From Candidatus Neomarinimicrobiota bacterium (GTDB lineage: Bacteria > Fidelibacterota > Marinisomatia > Marinisomatales > TCS55), in the NCBI GenBank assembly GCA_018651745.1, contig JABIDL010000011.1, forward strand, positions 1-64,000: a stretch of 64,000 nt of DNA. Direction: 5' to 3'. The translations under genes and the position numbers were made by a program. The notes under the pieces are model-generated. The model was given only the letters and a program-made list of their open reading frames with translations. It ran no database searches and was not told the DNA's origin. This document shows positions 23,846-33,528 of this stretch, piece by piece (position 1 is the stretch's first letter; every line of letters starts with the position of its first letter).

Positions 23846-26724
23846 CTTTTCCTCTTTAGCAAATTTGGATTTAGTTTGTTCAAACCTACTGCCTCGTAAG
23901 CAGCGGAATTAATTCTTTGCTGCCATTCATAATACTTCGGTTTTTTCCAAGAGCGATGAGGATGTACAGCATTTGTAAGCAGAACGACAATCATTTTATT
24001 TTCCGGATCAATCCACAGTGACGTTCCCGTGAATCCGGTGTGACCAAAACTTGAGTCGCTTAAGAATACGCCTCCGCTGGATGAATCCGAAGGGCTGTCC
24101 CAACCCAAACATCTGGAACTTCCCGGAAAAATATCTGCTTTCTTTGTAAAATTTTTGATTGTTTCTTCTTTAAAAACTCTTTTCCAGCCAAATAGTCCAC
24201 CATTCAGAAGTGTTTGTGATAAAATCGCTAATTCACGAGCAGTCGAGAATATTCCAGCATGTCCACTCACTCCACCAAAATAGCGAGCATTTTCATCATG
24301 CACAACACCATGCAATGGATTTCCGTTTGCATCTAATTCCGTTGGAAGAGTTCGGTGCATTTTGATTTCAGGAAGATTAAAACCCGTTTCTGATAATCCA
24401 ATGGGGTCAAACACTTCTTCTTTTAAATATATATCCAAAGATTTTCCTGATACTTTTTCTACAATATTTCCTAAAATCATAAATCCAATATCAGAATATT
24501 TATAGTCCGTTCCGGGGTTAAAAATTAATTCTGTTTTCAACACATCGTCCCAATTTGCATCTGTTTTATAAAAAAGTTCGAAAGGCGGTAAACCTGAAGT
24601 ATGAGATAATAAGTGCCTAATTGTGATTTCTGATTTTTTATCCCCTTTAAAATTGGATTCATATTTCATTACGGCATCAATCAATTGAATTTTTCCATTA
24701 TCAAATAAATGCATGATAGCCATGGTAGTACCTACAACTTTTGTCAATGAAGCCAAATCAAAAATATCCGATGGTTGGACTCGTTTTTTCTTATCGTATG
24801 TATGAAACCCAAACCCTTCGTGAAAAAAAATAGTTCCATTTTTTGCTGCCAACATAACAGCACCCGGCCAAGCTGAATCTGCGACTGCTGCATTCATCAA
24901 AATTTGCAGGTCCGAAACATCTGCATTTATTTCATATGGCATCGAACGCTTCAGTAATTTCCCAGGTTTACCAGAACTACCCACGGGTTTTTGTTTCAAC
25001 ACTTCTGTTTGAATACCAAAACCCAATTCTGCTACTTCCGGAATCGAGATCGGCAAAGTGCCGGTAAAAGCGATTCGTCCCAAAATTGCTTTGGCAGCAG
25101 CTTTTTGCAAGATGGAATTTCCTTTGTAAGCACATACATAAACAGGTAGATCCTGAAAATCTTGGATGAGATAAGGATTTCCAAAGCTGATTATTACCAG
25201 CTTATCTGTTTTTTTGGCAAGACTTTTCACGAAATCAGCTTCATGGACCGGAAGTCCAATTCTGTCCTTCCATGCTTTTGGACTGGCAAAAACATTTACA
25301 ACAATAGTTGTATTTGGTTCGATCTGATTCAAAACAGATGCGTGATAATCCGAACTATCGGATTCATCTATTTGAAATGGGATGATTTTTTTTCCAGATT
25401 TCAATAGAAGCTGGGTCATTAAACTTTTTGAATGATTATTTGGCGAATCATATAAATCGATAACTATCCAATTTTCATCAGACGTAACATCCAACGGAAG
25501 AACGCCACCTTCATTTTTTACCAAAGTCAATGATTTCTCGGCGATCAACGATGCGGTTTTTTTATTGGATGCTAACCCAAGAGTTCGTTGGACATATTCC
25601 AGATTAATTAAGCGGTTTCGATTCAACCCAATTTTTTCTTTCATAGTAAGCATTTTGAGTGCGGATTTAGTTATTCGCGATTCCATAATTGTTCCATTAA
25701 GAACGGCTGCTTCTACAACATCAATAGCATTTTTTACACTTTGCGCCTGAATGATAAAATCGCATCCGGCATTGATAGTTTTAATTAGTGCAAAATCATC
25801 CGAATAATTTTTTGTAATACCGCCCATGCTCATCGCATCTGTTACCACAACACCATCAAATCCTAATTCGCCTTTTAATACATCTGTAACCCAATATTTG
25901 GAAAGAGTTGCCGGCAATTCAGCATTGGGTTGATAATCCGGCGAGGTAACATGCGCAACCATGACTGCATCGACACCTTTGGAAATTGCATGGCGGAAAG
26001 GTTCAATTTCCATAGACCAAATTCGTGCAGAGTCACTCGGAATTTGAGCTAAATTTGAATGTGAATCCGTTTCGGTATCTCCGTGCCCCGGGAAATGTTT
26101 GGCAGTTGCCAACATGCCGAAATCCTGCAAACCGCGAATGTATTCCTCCGAGAACCTGTTAACGATTTCAGGCGTTTCGCCAAAAGATCGCGTATTGATA
26201 ATCGGATTTGCAGGATTATTATTTACATCTATTACCGGAGAGAAATTCCAATGAATCCCTACAGCGCGAGCCTCAGTCGCAGATATTCTGGCGACTTCGT
26301 ACGCAAATTTTGGATTGCCTGTAGCCGCAATAGCCATTAGCGGTGGCAAATCAGTTCCGGCTTTAAATCTTTGGTTTAACCCATATTCAATGTCGGCATC
26401 TACCAAAATAGGGATTTTCGACAATTTTTGGATTTCATTCAGAATAGTTAAAGACGAACCGGCATCTCCATACCAAATATGAATACCACCAACACCATCC
26501 GTTCCTATAATTGATTTCAATTCTTTCCACTTCGAATTTTCATTATTCATAAATTTCATATTCATTCGAACAAGCATCATTTGACCGATTTTTTCGCGTA
26601 AAGTGAGTTTCTTTATTGTTTGCTCTGCCCATGTTCCTCGGTACATAATACCTCCCGGACCGGTACAACCTGACAGGATGAAAATGAGAACAACGTTAAG
26701 AATGAATGAATTTGTTTTTTTCAT
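23836..26724 (-). CDS. GH3 beta-N-acetylhexosaminidase (NagZ-type) fused to serine beta-lactamase-like domain
   Basis: A 962-residue lipoprotein (signal ending LSGC). Residues ~35-370 are a GH3 glycosidase with TAKHFPGHGDTETDSH (about 205-220, the His-Asp general-acid dyad typical of NagZ) and nucleophile Asp in VVVTDAMSMGG (about 296); a GH3 C-terminal domain follows to ~590. Residues ~600-950 are a class C beta-lactamase/serine hydrolase domain: SLTK (about 658), YSD (about 742) and HTG (about 894). This fusion is known in Bacteroidota-like genomes. It should release GlcNAc from wall fragments; the second domain may be a peptidase or esterase rather than a resistance enzyme. Confidence 0.9.
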   Translation of the reverse strand: MKKTNSFILNVVLIFILSGCTGPGGIMYRGTWAEQTIKKLTLREKIGQMMLVRMNMKFMNNENSKWKELKSIIGTDGVGGIHIWYGDAGSSLTILNEIQKLSKIPILVDADIEYGLNQRFKAGTDLPPLMAIAATGNPKFAYEVARISATEARAVGIHWNFSPVIDVNNNPANPIINTRSFGETPEIVNRFSEEYIRGLQDFGMLATAKHFPGHGDTETDSHSNLAQIPSDSARIWSMEIEPFRHAISKGVDAVMVAHVTSPDYQPNAELPATLSKYWVTDVLKGELGFDGVVVTDAMSMGGITKNYSDDFALIKTINAGCDFIIQAQSVKNAIDVVEAAVLNGTIMESRITKSALKMLTMKEKIGLNRNRLINLEYVQRTLGLASNKKTASLIAEKSLTLVKNEGGVLPLDVTSDENWIVIDLYDSPNNHSKSLMTQLLLKSGKKIIPFQIDESDSSDYHASVLNQIEPNTTIVVNVFASPKAWKDRIGLPVHEADFVKSLAKKTDKLVIISFGNPYLIQDFQDLPVYVCAYKGNSILQKAAAKAILGRIAFTGTLPISIPEVAELGFGIQTEVLKQKPVGSSGKPGKLLKRSMPYEINADVSDLQILMNAAVADSAWPGAVMLAAKNGTIFFHEGFGFHTYDKKKRVQPSDIFDLASLTKVVGTTMAIMHLFDNGKIQLIDAVMKYESNFKGDKKSEITIRHLLSHTSGLPPFELFYKTDANWDDVLKTELIFNPGTDYKYSDIGFMILGNIVEKVSGKSLDIYLKEEVFDPIGLSETGFNLPEIKMHRTLPTELDANGNPLHGVVHDENARYFGGVSGHAGIFSTARELAILSQTLLNGGLFGWKRVFKEETIKNFTKKADIFPGSSRCLGWDSPSDSSSGGVFLSDSSFGHTGFTGTSLWIDPENKMIVVLLTNAVHPHRSWKKPKYYEWQQRINSAAYEAVGLNKLNPNLLKRKRWE

Positions 26725-26766
26725 GAAGGGTTGAATTTAAAATAACAATTCTTCTATCTTGATGAT

Positions 26767-26812
26767 TTCTTTGGTCTGAATCTTATCCACAGATTTTATG
26801 CTTACCAAAGAA
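26767..26812. repeat. Inverted repeat enclosing a consensus DnaA box
   Basis: TTCTTTGGT (26767-26775) and ACCAAAGAA (26804-26812) are perfect 9-bp arms. Between them lies TTATCCACA (26783-26791), a perfect DnaA-box consensus. The element is in the 127-bp gap upstream of the GH3 fusion gene. It may be a regulatory site or a weak hairpin terminator for the esterase gene. Confidence 0.4.
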
Positions 26813-26851
26813 GTGTAGATTTAGACCATGGTTTAAAAAAATTGAAAAAAG

Positions 26852-27673
26852 CTAATGATCCATAAAAACCTGATTAAAAAATATCAAATGGTCATCCAAA
26901 ATATTCACCCAGTAATCCCAAGAATGGCCACCCGGTTTTTCAGAATAATTATGTGGAATATTTAATTTCAACAATTGTTTATGTAACAATCGGTTACTTT
27001 CAATAAACGCATCATCAACACCACAATCAATGATTAACTGAGTTTTTGTTTCTTTGAATTTTATCACATTAGAGTTGATTGAATACTGTACCCATCGATC
27101 CGGGAAATTATCAAAAGACCCGATTTTCTCACCCAATTCATTTTTCTTTGTAGTGAATTTTAAATCAACCACACCGCTCATACTCCCTGCAGATCCAAAA
27201 TTATTCGAGAACTCCAAGGCAAGATATAAAGCACCATGTCCGCCCATACTCAATCCAGTAATCGCCCGGTGTTCCCGCCTGGGAATCGTTCGGTAGTTTA
27301 GATCAATATATTGAACCAGCTCCTTCCCGACAAAGGTCCTGTATTGGCTGTTGGCATCCATTGGACTATCCAAATACCAGCTATTATAACCACCTTCAGG
27401 GCAAATAAGGATCATTTTATGCCTGTCAGCATAGTTCCCTAGATCGGTGTGTTCTGACCAATTATTATAATTACCGCTATAACCATGAAGCAAAAACACA
27501 ACAGGAAATCGGAGAGCAGAATCTTTATATTCATCCGGGAGGATAATTAAACATGGAAGGTCTTTGTCCATGGACTCGCTGTAAATGGATACGGTATTTT
27601 GAACTGCTCCGAATAGCAACCGAATACAAATAATAGCACCAATAATGGTAAATGATTGTTTATTTACTTTCAT
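26852..27673 (-). CDS. Exported esterase of the esterase-D/acetyl-xylan-esterase family
   Basis: A 273-residue alpha/beta hydrolase with an N-terminal hydrophobic signal. FPVVFLLHGYSGNYNNW precedes the nucleophile in GLSMGGHGAL (Ser about 142), an Asp in DCGVDDAF (about 221) and the His in PGGHSWDYW (about 249), so the triad is complete. Relatives remove acetyl or feruloyl groups from sugars or hydrolyse S-formylglutathione; the signal peptide favours an extracytoplasmic carbohydrate ester. Transcribed toward the GH3 fusion. Confidence 0.87.
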   Translation of the reverse strand: MKVNKQSFTIIGAIICIRLLFGAVQNTVSIYSESMDKDLPCLIILPDEYKDSALRFPVVFLLHGYSGNYNNWSEHTDLGNYADRHKMILICPEGGYNSWYLDSPMDANSQYRTFVGKELVQYIDLNYRTIPRREHRAITGLSMGGHGALYLALEFSNNFGSAGSMSGVVDLKFTTKKNELGEKIGSFDNFPDRWVQYSINSNVIKFKETKTQLIIDCGVDDAFIESNRLLHKQLLKLNIPHNYSEKPGGHSWDYWVNILDDHLIFFNQVFMDH

Positions 27674-27750
27674 GATGAAAAAAGTTACATGAACTATGAA
27701 ATAATTTGCATTAGTTTTAGAACTCTAATAAAATCATTAAATTATTAACT

Positions 27751-29277
27751 ATGAATATTTTCTTCACGATACCTAGCCCAAAGACTCAATCCATTTCAGA
27801 TGTCCGGGATACGGTCAATTCTGTTCTTAACCAATCAACAGAACCTAATCAGATATTCGCTGTGGGAGAGCCCTTTGACGGCGTTGATTCTTCTATTCAA
27901 TTTTTATCAATTCAAAACACAAATGCTGCAGCTGTTTTGAATCAAGCAATTAACCAATCTGATGAACCATTCTTTTTACTGATTAATAACCTAAGCGCAC
28001 CGGTCTATTTGAATACGTCAACTATTGATATTTGCAACCTAACCATGATACGTAATCCAAATGCTGCTATGATTTATTCCGATTATGATTTAGACAATAA
28101 TGGTGAAATTCAAGAAATTCACTTGCTTCATCACCACGAAGGGCGCATCAGGGATAATCAAGATTACGGACTAGTGTTTTGTGTCCGAAAATCAGCTTTT
28201 CAACAATGTGGTGGATTTGATGAATCGCTAAAACATCAAACAATGTATGATTTACGTGTAAAATTATCAGAACATGGGGATTTGATACGTATTGCCAACC
28301 GTTACAGCGGAAGTCTTTACACAGTTAAAGCACAAAAAAAATCGGCAAATGTGTTTGATTATCTTATGGAAAGCAAAGATAGCCAATTGGAATCAGAAAA
28401 AATTTGCACAAATCATTTAAAGCGTATTGACGCTTATCTTTCTCCTAATGACTTTTATGAACCAAGACCCAAACCAAAGCATGATCCATCATTGAAAGCA
28501 ACCATCATTATTCCTGTCAATGAACGCCCGGAATTCATTGGGTCAGCATTAGAAAGCTGTTTTCAGCAAACTGTACAGAATATTGAAATAATTGTCGTGG
28601 TGAACGGTGGAGAAAGCGATACCACTATTCCGGAAGTAAAACGATATATGTCTGACGGTGATAAATATAATGAGGACTTTCCACAAGTTCGATTGCTTGT
28701 ATTGGATATTAACAATATCGGGTATTGCCTTAATTCAGGCGTGAAGGTAGCGCGCGGAGAATTCTATGTTCAATTGGATTCGGACGATCGATTGAAACCC
28801 AAAGCTGTGGAAAAATTATTGAAAATTTTCGACTCCGACCCGAAAATTGGTTTAGTGATTGGCAGTTACGATGTTTGGGAATTACAAAAAGATGGTACTC
28901 TGAAACGTAAAGAAGACATCCCCACGGTGACACATGACGAATGGACAGATGACAACGGGCGGAATAATTTACTTCGTATTGGTGGTGCCGGTGCGCCAAG
29001 ATGTATGTCCATTCAAGTCATAAAAGATGTGGGATATTTCGGAATGAACGATGATCCGTACAGTCGTAATTATGCCGAAGATTATGAATTGGTCATGCGC
29101 ATTAGCGAAAAATATAAAATGGGTCGAATTTATGACGCCATTTATGATGTGGTCCGTCACCCCGGAGGAACGGATCATTCGATTGATGAAATAACCGTTA
29201 ATCGGAACGATAATGCAAAAGATTATATGCGTTTAAAAGCCATACACAGGCGGCAAACCCTGAATCAATCAACATGA
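27751..29277 (+). CDS. Family 2 glycosyltransferase with extra N-terminal GT-like domain
   Basis: A 508-residue protein. The C-terminal half (about 245-500) is a GT-A glycosyltransferase: LKATIIIPVNERPEF, NIEIIVVVNGG, GVKVARGEFYVQLDSDDRL (DSDD metal site near 341) and YAEDYELVMRI (the ED of the acceptor region). The first 230 residues repeat the same fold in weaker form (IYSDYDLDNNGE, GGFDESLKHQTMYDLRVKL), so this may be a tandem enzyme with one degenerate site. It lacks membrane helices. Its stop overlaps the kinase start as ATGA. Confidence 0.86.
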   Translation: MNIFFTIPSPKTQSISDVRDTVNSVLNQSTEPNQIFAVGEPFDGVDSSIQFLSIQNTNAAAVLNQAINQSDEPFFLLINNLSAPVYLNTSTIDICNLTMIRNPNAAMIYSDYDLDNNGEIQEIHLLHHHEGRIRDNQDYGLVFCVRKSAFQQCGGFDESLKHQTMYDLRVKLSEHGDLIRIANRYSGSLYTVKAQKKSANVFDYLMESKDSQLESEKICTNHLKRIDAYLSPNDFYEPRPKPKHDPSLKATIIIPVNERPEFIGSALESCFQQTVQNIEIIVVVNGGESDTTIPEVKRYMSDGDKYNEDFPQVRLLVLDINNIGYCLNSGVKVARGEFYVQLDSDDRLKPKAVEKLLKIFDSDPKIGLVIGSYDVWELQKDGTLKRKEDIPTVTHDEWTDDNGRNNLLRIGGAGAPRCMSIQVIKDVGYFGMNDDPYSRNYAEDYELVMRISEKYKMGRIYDAIYDVVRHPGGTDHSIDEITVNRNDNAKDYMRLKAIHRRQTLNQST

Positions 29278-30446
29278 TGAACAATCCAGCAATTATCGGA
29301 ATTGACGGAGGGGCCACAAAAGTCAGCGCCTCGCGGATTAAACAATCTTCCGCCGGTTTTACGCTGGGACGAGATCAATCACAAAAAATATATTCTGATT
29401 TTCCGGGTTTCGATCCCGGTTTTACACCGGTGAATATTGATTCCCAACTCAAAGAAATGTATTCCGGCATAATATTAACCGATGCGGAACAGATTCAAGA
29501 AAAGGCGATTATCGGTACATTCGTTGAAACAATTTCAGAAATTAACATTGGGGAACAAATTATTATCGGTATCGGAATGCCCGGGTTGAAAACAGTGGAC
29601 GTTCGTGGGATCGCTGCCATGGCCAATGGTCCCAGAATGCCCCATTTTTGCGACAATTTAGAACAAATACTTTCTCAAAAAGGACTACAATTAGCAAAGC
29701 CCATTCACCATTTGGGCAGTGATGCTGATTACTGCGGTTTGGGCGAAGAGTTTGCCGCGGATGGTTTATTCAAAGCTGTTACCAATGGATACTATCTTGG
29801 CGGGGGAACAGGCACTGCGGATGCATTAAAACTTAAGGGCAAACTGGTGCCGTTCGACGACACAAAAGCATGGCTTCTTAAATCGTGGGAAATGATGAAC
29901 CAAGACCAAATTGAAATGGAACAGTTTGCATCTACCGGCGGGATTCAATCCATTTACAGTACCTATTCCGGCATTTCAATTGAATCGCTCAATGCCGATG
30001 GCATTAATGCTGACGTTATTTTGAAGCGTGCTATTCAAAAGGAAGAGCCAGCCTTGAAAACGTTTGCCGATGTCAGCTTCAATTTGGCGGATTTGTTATT
30101 CGAACGCATAGAAACCATTTATTCCGGGTGGGAAGGTCGTTATGGTTTCGTTGATCCGAATCGAGGGACGCCATCATCTAAACATCCATATTTAGGGATA
30201 ATTTTGGATCGCATTATTATCGGCCAGCGCTTGGGGGCTTTGCTTGAATCTTCCAAAGGGTACGGTATTTTATGGGAACCATTGATTCATCAATTGAGAA
30301 ACCTGATCAAAAAATCCGATCGGCTTCACACAGATGCAAAAGCAGTTTATTTAGACAACCTTCAAATAAATCCCGAGCTGGTTAAAATTTCAACACTTAG
30401 GAAAGCGCCAATTATCGGTGCCGGGATAGATGCCGCTCAAACCTAG
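29274..30446 (+). CDS. ROK/ASKHA-fold sugar kinase-like protein
   Basis: A 390-residue protein. IIGIDGGATKVSAS (about 7-20) is the phosphate-1 loop of the ASKHA fold and GYYLGGGTGTADAL (about 170-183) the second phosphate-binding motif; IIGIGMPGLKTVDVRG resembles the ROK sugar-binding strand. The sequence departs from canonical ROK (no CxCGxxGC zinc motif), so the sugar is not predictable, but glucosamine, N-acetylglucosamine or muramic sugars fit the neighbours. Start overlaps the glycosyltransferase stop. Confidence 0.78.
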   Translation: MMNNPAIIGIDGGATKVSASRIKQSSAGFTLGRDQSQKIYSDFPGFDPGFTPVNIDSQLKEMYSGIILTDAEQIQEKAIIGTFVETISEINIGEQIIIGIGMPGLKTVDVRGIAAMANGPRMPHFCDNLEQILSQKGLQLAKPIHHLGSDADYCGLGEEFAADGLFKAVTNGYYLGGGTGTADALKLKGKLVPFDDTKAWLLKSWEMMNQDQIEMEQFASTGGIQSIYSTYSGISIESLNADGINADVILKRAIQKEEPALKTFADVSFNLADLLFERIETIYSGWEGRYGFVDPNRGTPSSKHPYLGIILDRIIIGQRLGALLESSKGYGILWEPLIHQLRNLIKKSDRLHTDAKAVYLDNLQINPELVKISTLRKAPIIGAGIDAAQT

Positions 30447-30476
30447 TCAATTGGCCAAAAAGTTCACTGAGGTAAA

Positions 30477-31703
30477 ATGAACAGTTCCTCAAATAATTTT
30501 CCACAATCTGAAACATTGTTTCGAATCGGCATCATTCTCCCAATTGATAAACAAAAAGAAATTGAATTATCATTTTCTGATCCTAATTGCTACATAATCG
30601 AATCAGAAAATAAACATTTCCTTTTTAGTGAGACTCCCGGTTCATTCGTGTCTTCAATAAAGGACGGGAATTTTACAATAAAAAAAACATCCTCTGATTT
30701 TGAGGAGCATGGCATTACTGTACATCATGTCCCCGCTGGACGTGGGTTCCATTGGAAAAAATTAATAAATGTTACACTTCCGGGGAATATAGAAATCAGG
30801 AAATCGGGCGATTCACTCATTGTCATTAATATTATTTCTTTGGAACAATATCTTGCCTGTGTCGCAGTGTCTGAAATGAATGCTAAATGCCCTTCTTCCT
30901 TTTTGGAAGCACAAATGATAACAGCACGTTCTTGGGTGCTGGCGAACCGAGGGAAGAAACATCCAAAACTTACGATTGATGTGTGTAATGATGACTGCTG
31001 TCAGCGGTATCAGGGAATAGCGGGACTGTCTGAACATGCAAAATCGGCATCTCATAAATCGGCTGGAAAAATACTTACTGTTGGAGACAGTATTTGTGAT
31101 GCTCGATATTCCAAATCATGTGGAGGAATTTCAGAAATTGGGAGCAATGTTTGGCCCAATGAACCCATTTTGGAATATCTTGAATCTGTTGTAGATGGTT
31201 CACCATCTTATTGCGGTCCGGACTTTATTCCGGAATTCAAATTACAGAGATACCTCGGAAATGTGGATGAAAATCATTCCTATTTCAAATGGGATTATGA
31301 AATCTCACAGGAAGAACTAATTGCGCAAGTGAATGAATTATACAGGTTGAATATTTCTGCTGTCATTGGCTTGGAAAAAGAACGCCGAGGACCATCAGGA
31401 AGAATTCTTTCTTGCAGTCTTGTATGCTTAGATTCTAACAACAAGCAACAGCACCACATCCTTGAAACTGAATATGAAATCCGTCAAACTCTATCCCCAA
31501 CATTTCTTTACAGCTCTGCTTTCAAAATGAAACCAAATCGAATTTCAAATGGGGTTCCCGGTTCATTTTCATTAAAAGGAAAAGGTTGGGGGCACGGCGC
31601 AGGGATGTGCCAGATCGGCGCGCTAGGGATGACTCTTTCGGGAAAATCTTCTGATGAAATTTTGAAACATTATTTTCCAAGAGCCAAGTTGAAAACACTC
31701 TAA
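30477..31703 (+). CDS. SpoIID/LytB-domain protein
   Basis: A 408-residue protein with the SpoIID domain in its second half: ISLEQYLACVAVSEM (catalytic Glu-type start), SFLEAQMITARSWVLAN, CQRYQGI, SKSCGGISEIG and the closing GKGWGHGAGMCQIGALGMTLSG. SpoIID proteins are lytic transglycosylases that cut denuded glycan strands; many bacteria outside Firmicutes carry them. No signal peptide is obvious, which is odd for a wall enzyme. It is in the plus-strand run with the sugar kinase and symporter. Confidence 0.9.
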   Translation: MNSSSNNFPQSETLFRIGIILPIDKQKEIELSFSDPNCYIIESENKHFLFSETPGSFVSSIKDGNFTIKKTSSDFEEHGITVHHVPAGRGFHWKKLINVTLPGNIEIRKSGDSLIVINIISLEQYLACVAVSEMNAKCPSSFLEAQMITARSWVLANRGKKHPKLTIDVCNDDCCQRYQGIAGLSEHAKSASHKSAGKILTVGDSICDARYSKSCGGISEIGSNVWPNEPILEYLESVVDGSPSYCGPDFIPEFKLQRYLGNVDENHSYFKWDYEISQEELIAQVNELYRLNISAVIGLEKERRGPSGRILSCSLVCLDSNNKQQHHILETEYEIRQTLSPTFLYSSAFKMKPNRISNGVPGSFSLKGKGWGHGAGMCQIGALGMTLSGKSSDEILKHYFPRAKLKTL

Positions 31704-31710
31704 AATTATT

Positions 31711-33528
31711 ATGGCATTACACACAATAGATTGGATCATCATTTGCGGATACATTCTTTTTTCCCTTGGAGTCGGCGTATATTTCTCAAGGCGAGCGGGG
31801 AAAAGCACAGAAGAATATTTTCTATCCGGAAGGTCTCTCCCATGGTGGATTGTCGGAACGTCCATGGTGGCAACCACATTTGCCGCTGATACTCCCTTAG
31901 CAATTACCGAATTTGTCCGCGGACAAGGTATTTGGCAAAATTGGTTTTGGTGGAATCTCTTACTTTCAGGATTATTAGGTGCGCTACTATTTTCGCGCCT
32001 TTGGCGCAGAGCTGAAGTCTTAACAGACAACGAATTGTTGGAAGTTCGTTATAGCGGAAAACCGGCAGCTATTTTACGGGCATTCAAAGCAGGGTATTTT
32101 AGCATTCTTTACAATTTCATTGTAATGGGCTGGGTGATTAACGCCATGGCTTCCGTCACTGCGGTTATGCTAAATATTGACAGATGGACAGCAGTTTGGG
32201 CGTGTGTTATCATTGCTTTGATTTACGCATTGCTCTCCGGTTTTTGGGGCGTGGTGATGACGGATTTAGTCCAATTCGTCATAGCAATGGCAGGTTCAAT
32301 TATCCTTGCAATCATCGCCGTAAATGCAGTTGGAGGAATGGATTTACTTTTAGAAAAACTGCAAGCATTAACAAGTTCGGGAGTTGTTCATGAGAATACA
32401 TTAAAATTTATTCCTCCTATTCCGAATGCTGATATTTCCTCTCTTACCTTTTGGGAATCTCCTTTCTCAAAATTTCTCATTTTCATCACCATAATGTGGT
32501 GGTCGCATCACGGAACAGATGGTGGTGGATATATCATTCAGCGGATGTCGTCTGCAAAAAATGAAAAACACGCTTTGGCAGCAACCCTCTGGTTCAATAT
32601 CGCTCATTATGCACTCCGCGTTTGGCCTTGGATTGCCGTTGCGCTGGTTAGTATGGTTGTTTTTCCGATTATCCCGGAATCTTATTCTGAATTGGGAACG
32701 AAGGCAGGTTATCCTCTCATTATGAATGAATTTTTGGGCGCCGGACTCAAAGGTCTTTTGGTTGTTTCATTTCTTGCGGCATTTATGTCAACAATTGATA
32801 CTCACCTGAATTGGGGAGCTTCTTATTTGGTACATGATATTTATAAACGATTTATCAAAAAAGATGCCAATCAGCAGCATTATGTTTTGGTGAGCAGAAT
32901 TATTACTGTAATACTTATGATTTGCTCAGCATTTGTTGCTATCAACATGCAAAGTATTAGCAAGGCTTGGGAGTTCATTTTTTCTATGGGTGCTGGAATT
33001 GGTCTTGTACTCATTTTAAGATGGTTTTGGTGGCGCATTAATGCCTGGACGGAAATTTCTGCTCTTCTTACCTCCATAATTATAACCATTGTCCTAGAAA
33101 TTATTGCCTGGAACCAAACCATTTCTGCGGGATTGGAGTACACACTTTTTGATAAATCACCCATTCTGTTCGGCGTAACTATTCAAGTTCATCATAAATT
33201 AATGATTATTGTTCCGGTGGCTGTCATAGTCTGGATTATTGTCACATTCATAACCAAACCTGAATCCGAAAAAACATTAACGACTTTTTACCAAAAAGTT
33301 CAGCCGGGTGGATGGTGGGGGTCTTATGCCAAAGGGGCCACACTGCAACCAGTAACTCAAGGGTTTTTCTTTAATTGGATCGCCGGCATTGGGTTAATCT
33401 ATGGATTGAATTTTGCTATCGGAAATTGGATGTTTGGGAATACAGGATATGCTATAAGTTTATTCTTCATCTCAGGAATTGGTTTCTGGTGGCTCTGGAA
33501 TAATTTATTAGGAAAAATAGACTCTTGA
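31711..33528 (+). CDS. Sodium:solute symporter (SSS family)
   Basis: A 605-residue membrane protein with about 13-14 hydrophobic helices. It starts TIDWIIICGYILFSLGVGVYFSRRA and has the SSS hallmarks EEYFLSGRSLPWWIVGTSMVATTFAADTPLA and FLAAFMSTIDTHLNWGASYLVHD. It lies seven bases after the SpoIID gene and overlaps the NagX-like gene, so it probably imports a wall-derived or amino sugar with sodium; the substrate is inferred only from context. Confidence 0.92.
   Translation: MALHTIDWIIICGYILFSLGVGVYFSRRAGKSTEEYFLSGRSLPWWIVGTSMVATTFAADTPLAITEFVRGQGIWQNWFWWNLLLSGLLGALLFSRLWRRAEVLTDNELLEVRYSGKPAAILRAFKAGYFSILYNFIVMGWVINAMASVTAVMLNIDRWTAVWACVIIALIYALLSGFWGVVMTDLVQFVIAMAGSIILAIIAVNAVGGMDLLLEKLQALTSSGVVHENTLKFIPPIPNADISSLTFWESPFSKFLIFITIMWWSHHGTDGGGYIIQRMSSAKNEKHALAATLWFNIAHYALRVWPWIAVALVSMVVFPIIPESYSELGTKAGYPLIMNEFLGAGLKGLLVVSFLAAFMSTIDTHLNWGASYLVHDIYKRFIKKDANQQHYVLVSRIITVILMICSAFVAINMQSISKAWEFIFSMGAGIGLVLILRWFWWRINAWTEISALLTSIIITIVLEIIAWNQTISAGLEYTLFDKSPILFGVTIQVHHKLMIIVPVAVIVWIIVTFITKPESEKTLTTFYQKVQPGGWWGSYAKGATLQPVTQGFFFNWIAGIGLIYGLNFAIGNWMFGNTGYAISLFFISGIGFWWLWNNLLGKIDS

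Noticed and set aside
23836-26724. Antibiotic-resistance beta-lactamase
   Set aside because: The SxxK domain is fused to a GH3 glycosidase in a wall-recycling operon; such domains are usually peptidases or esterases.
26783-26791. Replication origin at the perfect DnaA box
   Set aside because: Only one box, no AT-rich unwinding element or dnaA/dnaN genes nearby.
31623-32030. 135-codon minus-strand frame across the SpoIID/symporter junction
   Set aside because: Fully antisense to two genes with clear family motifs; the product is low-complexity and unrecognisable.
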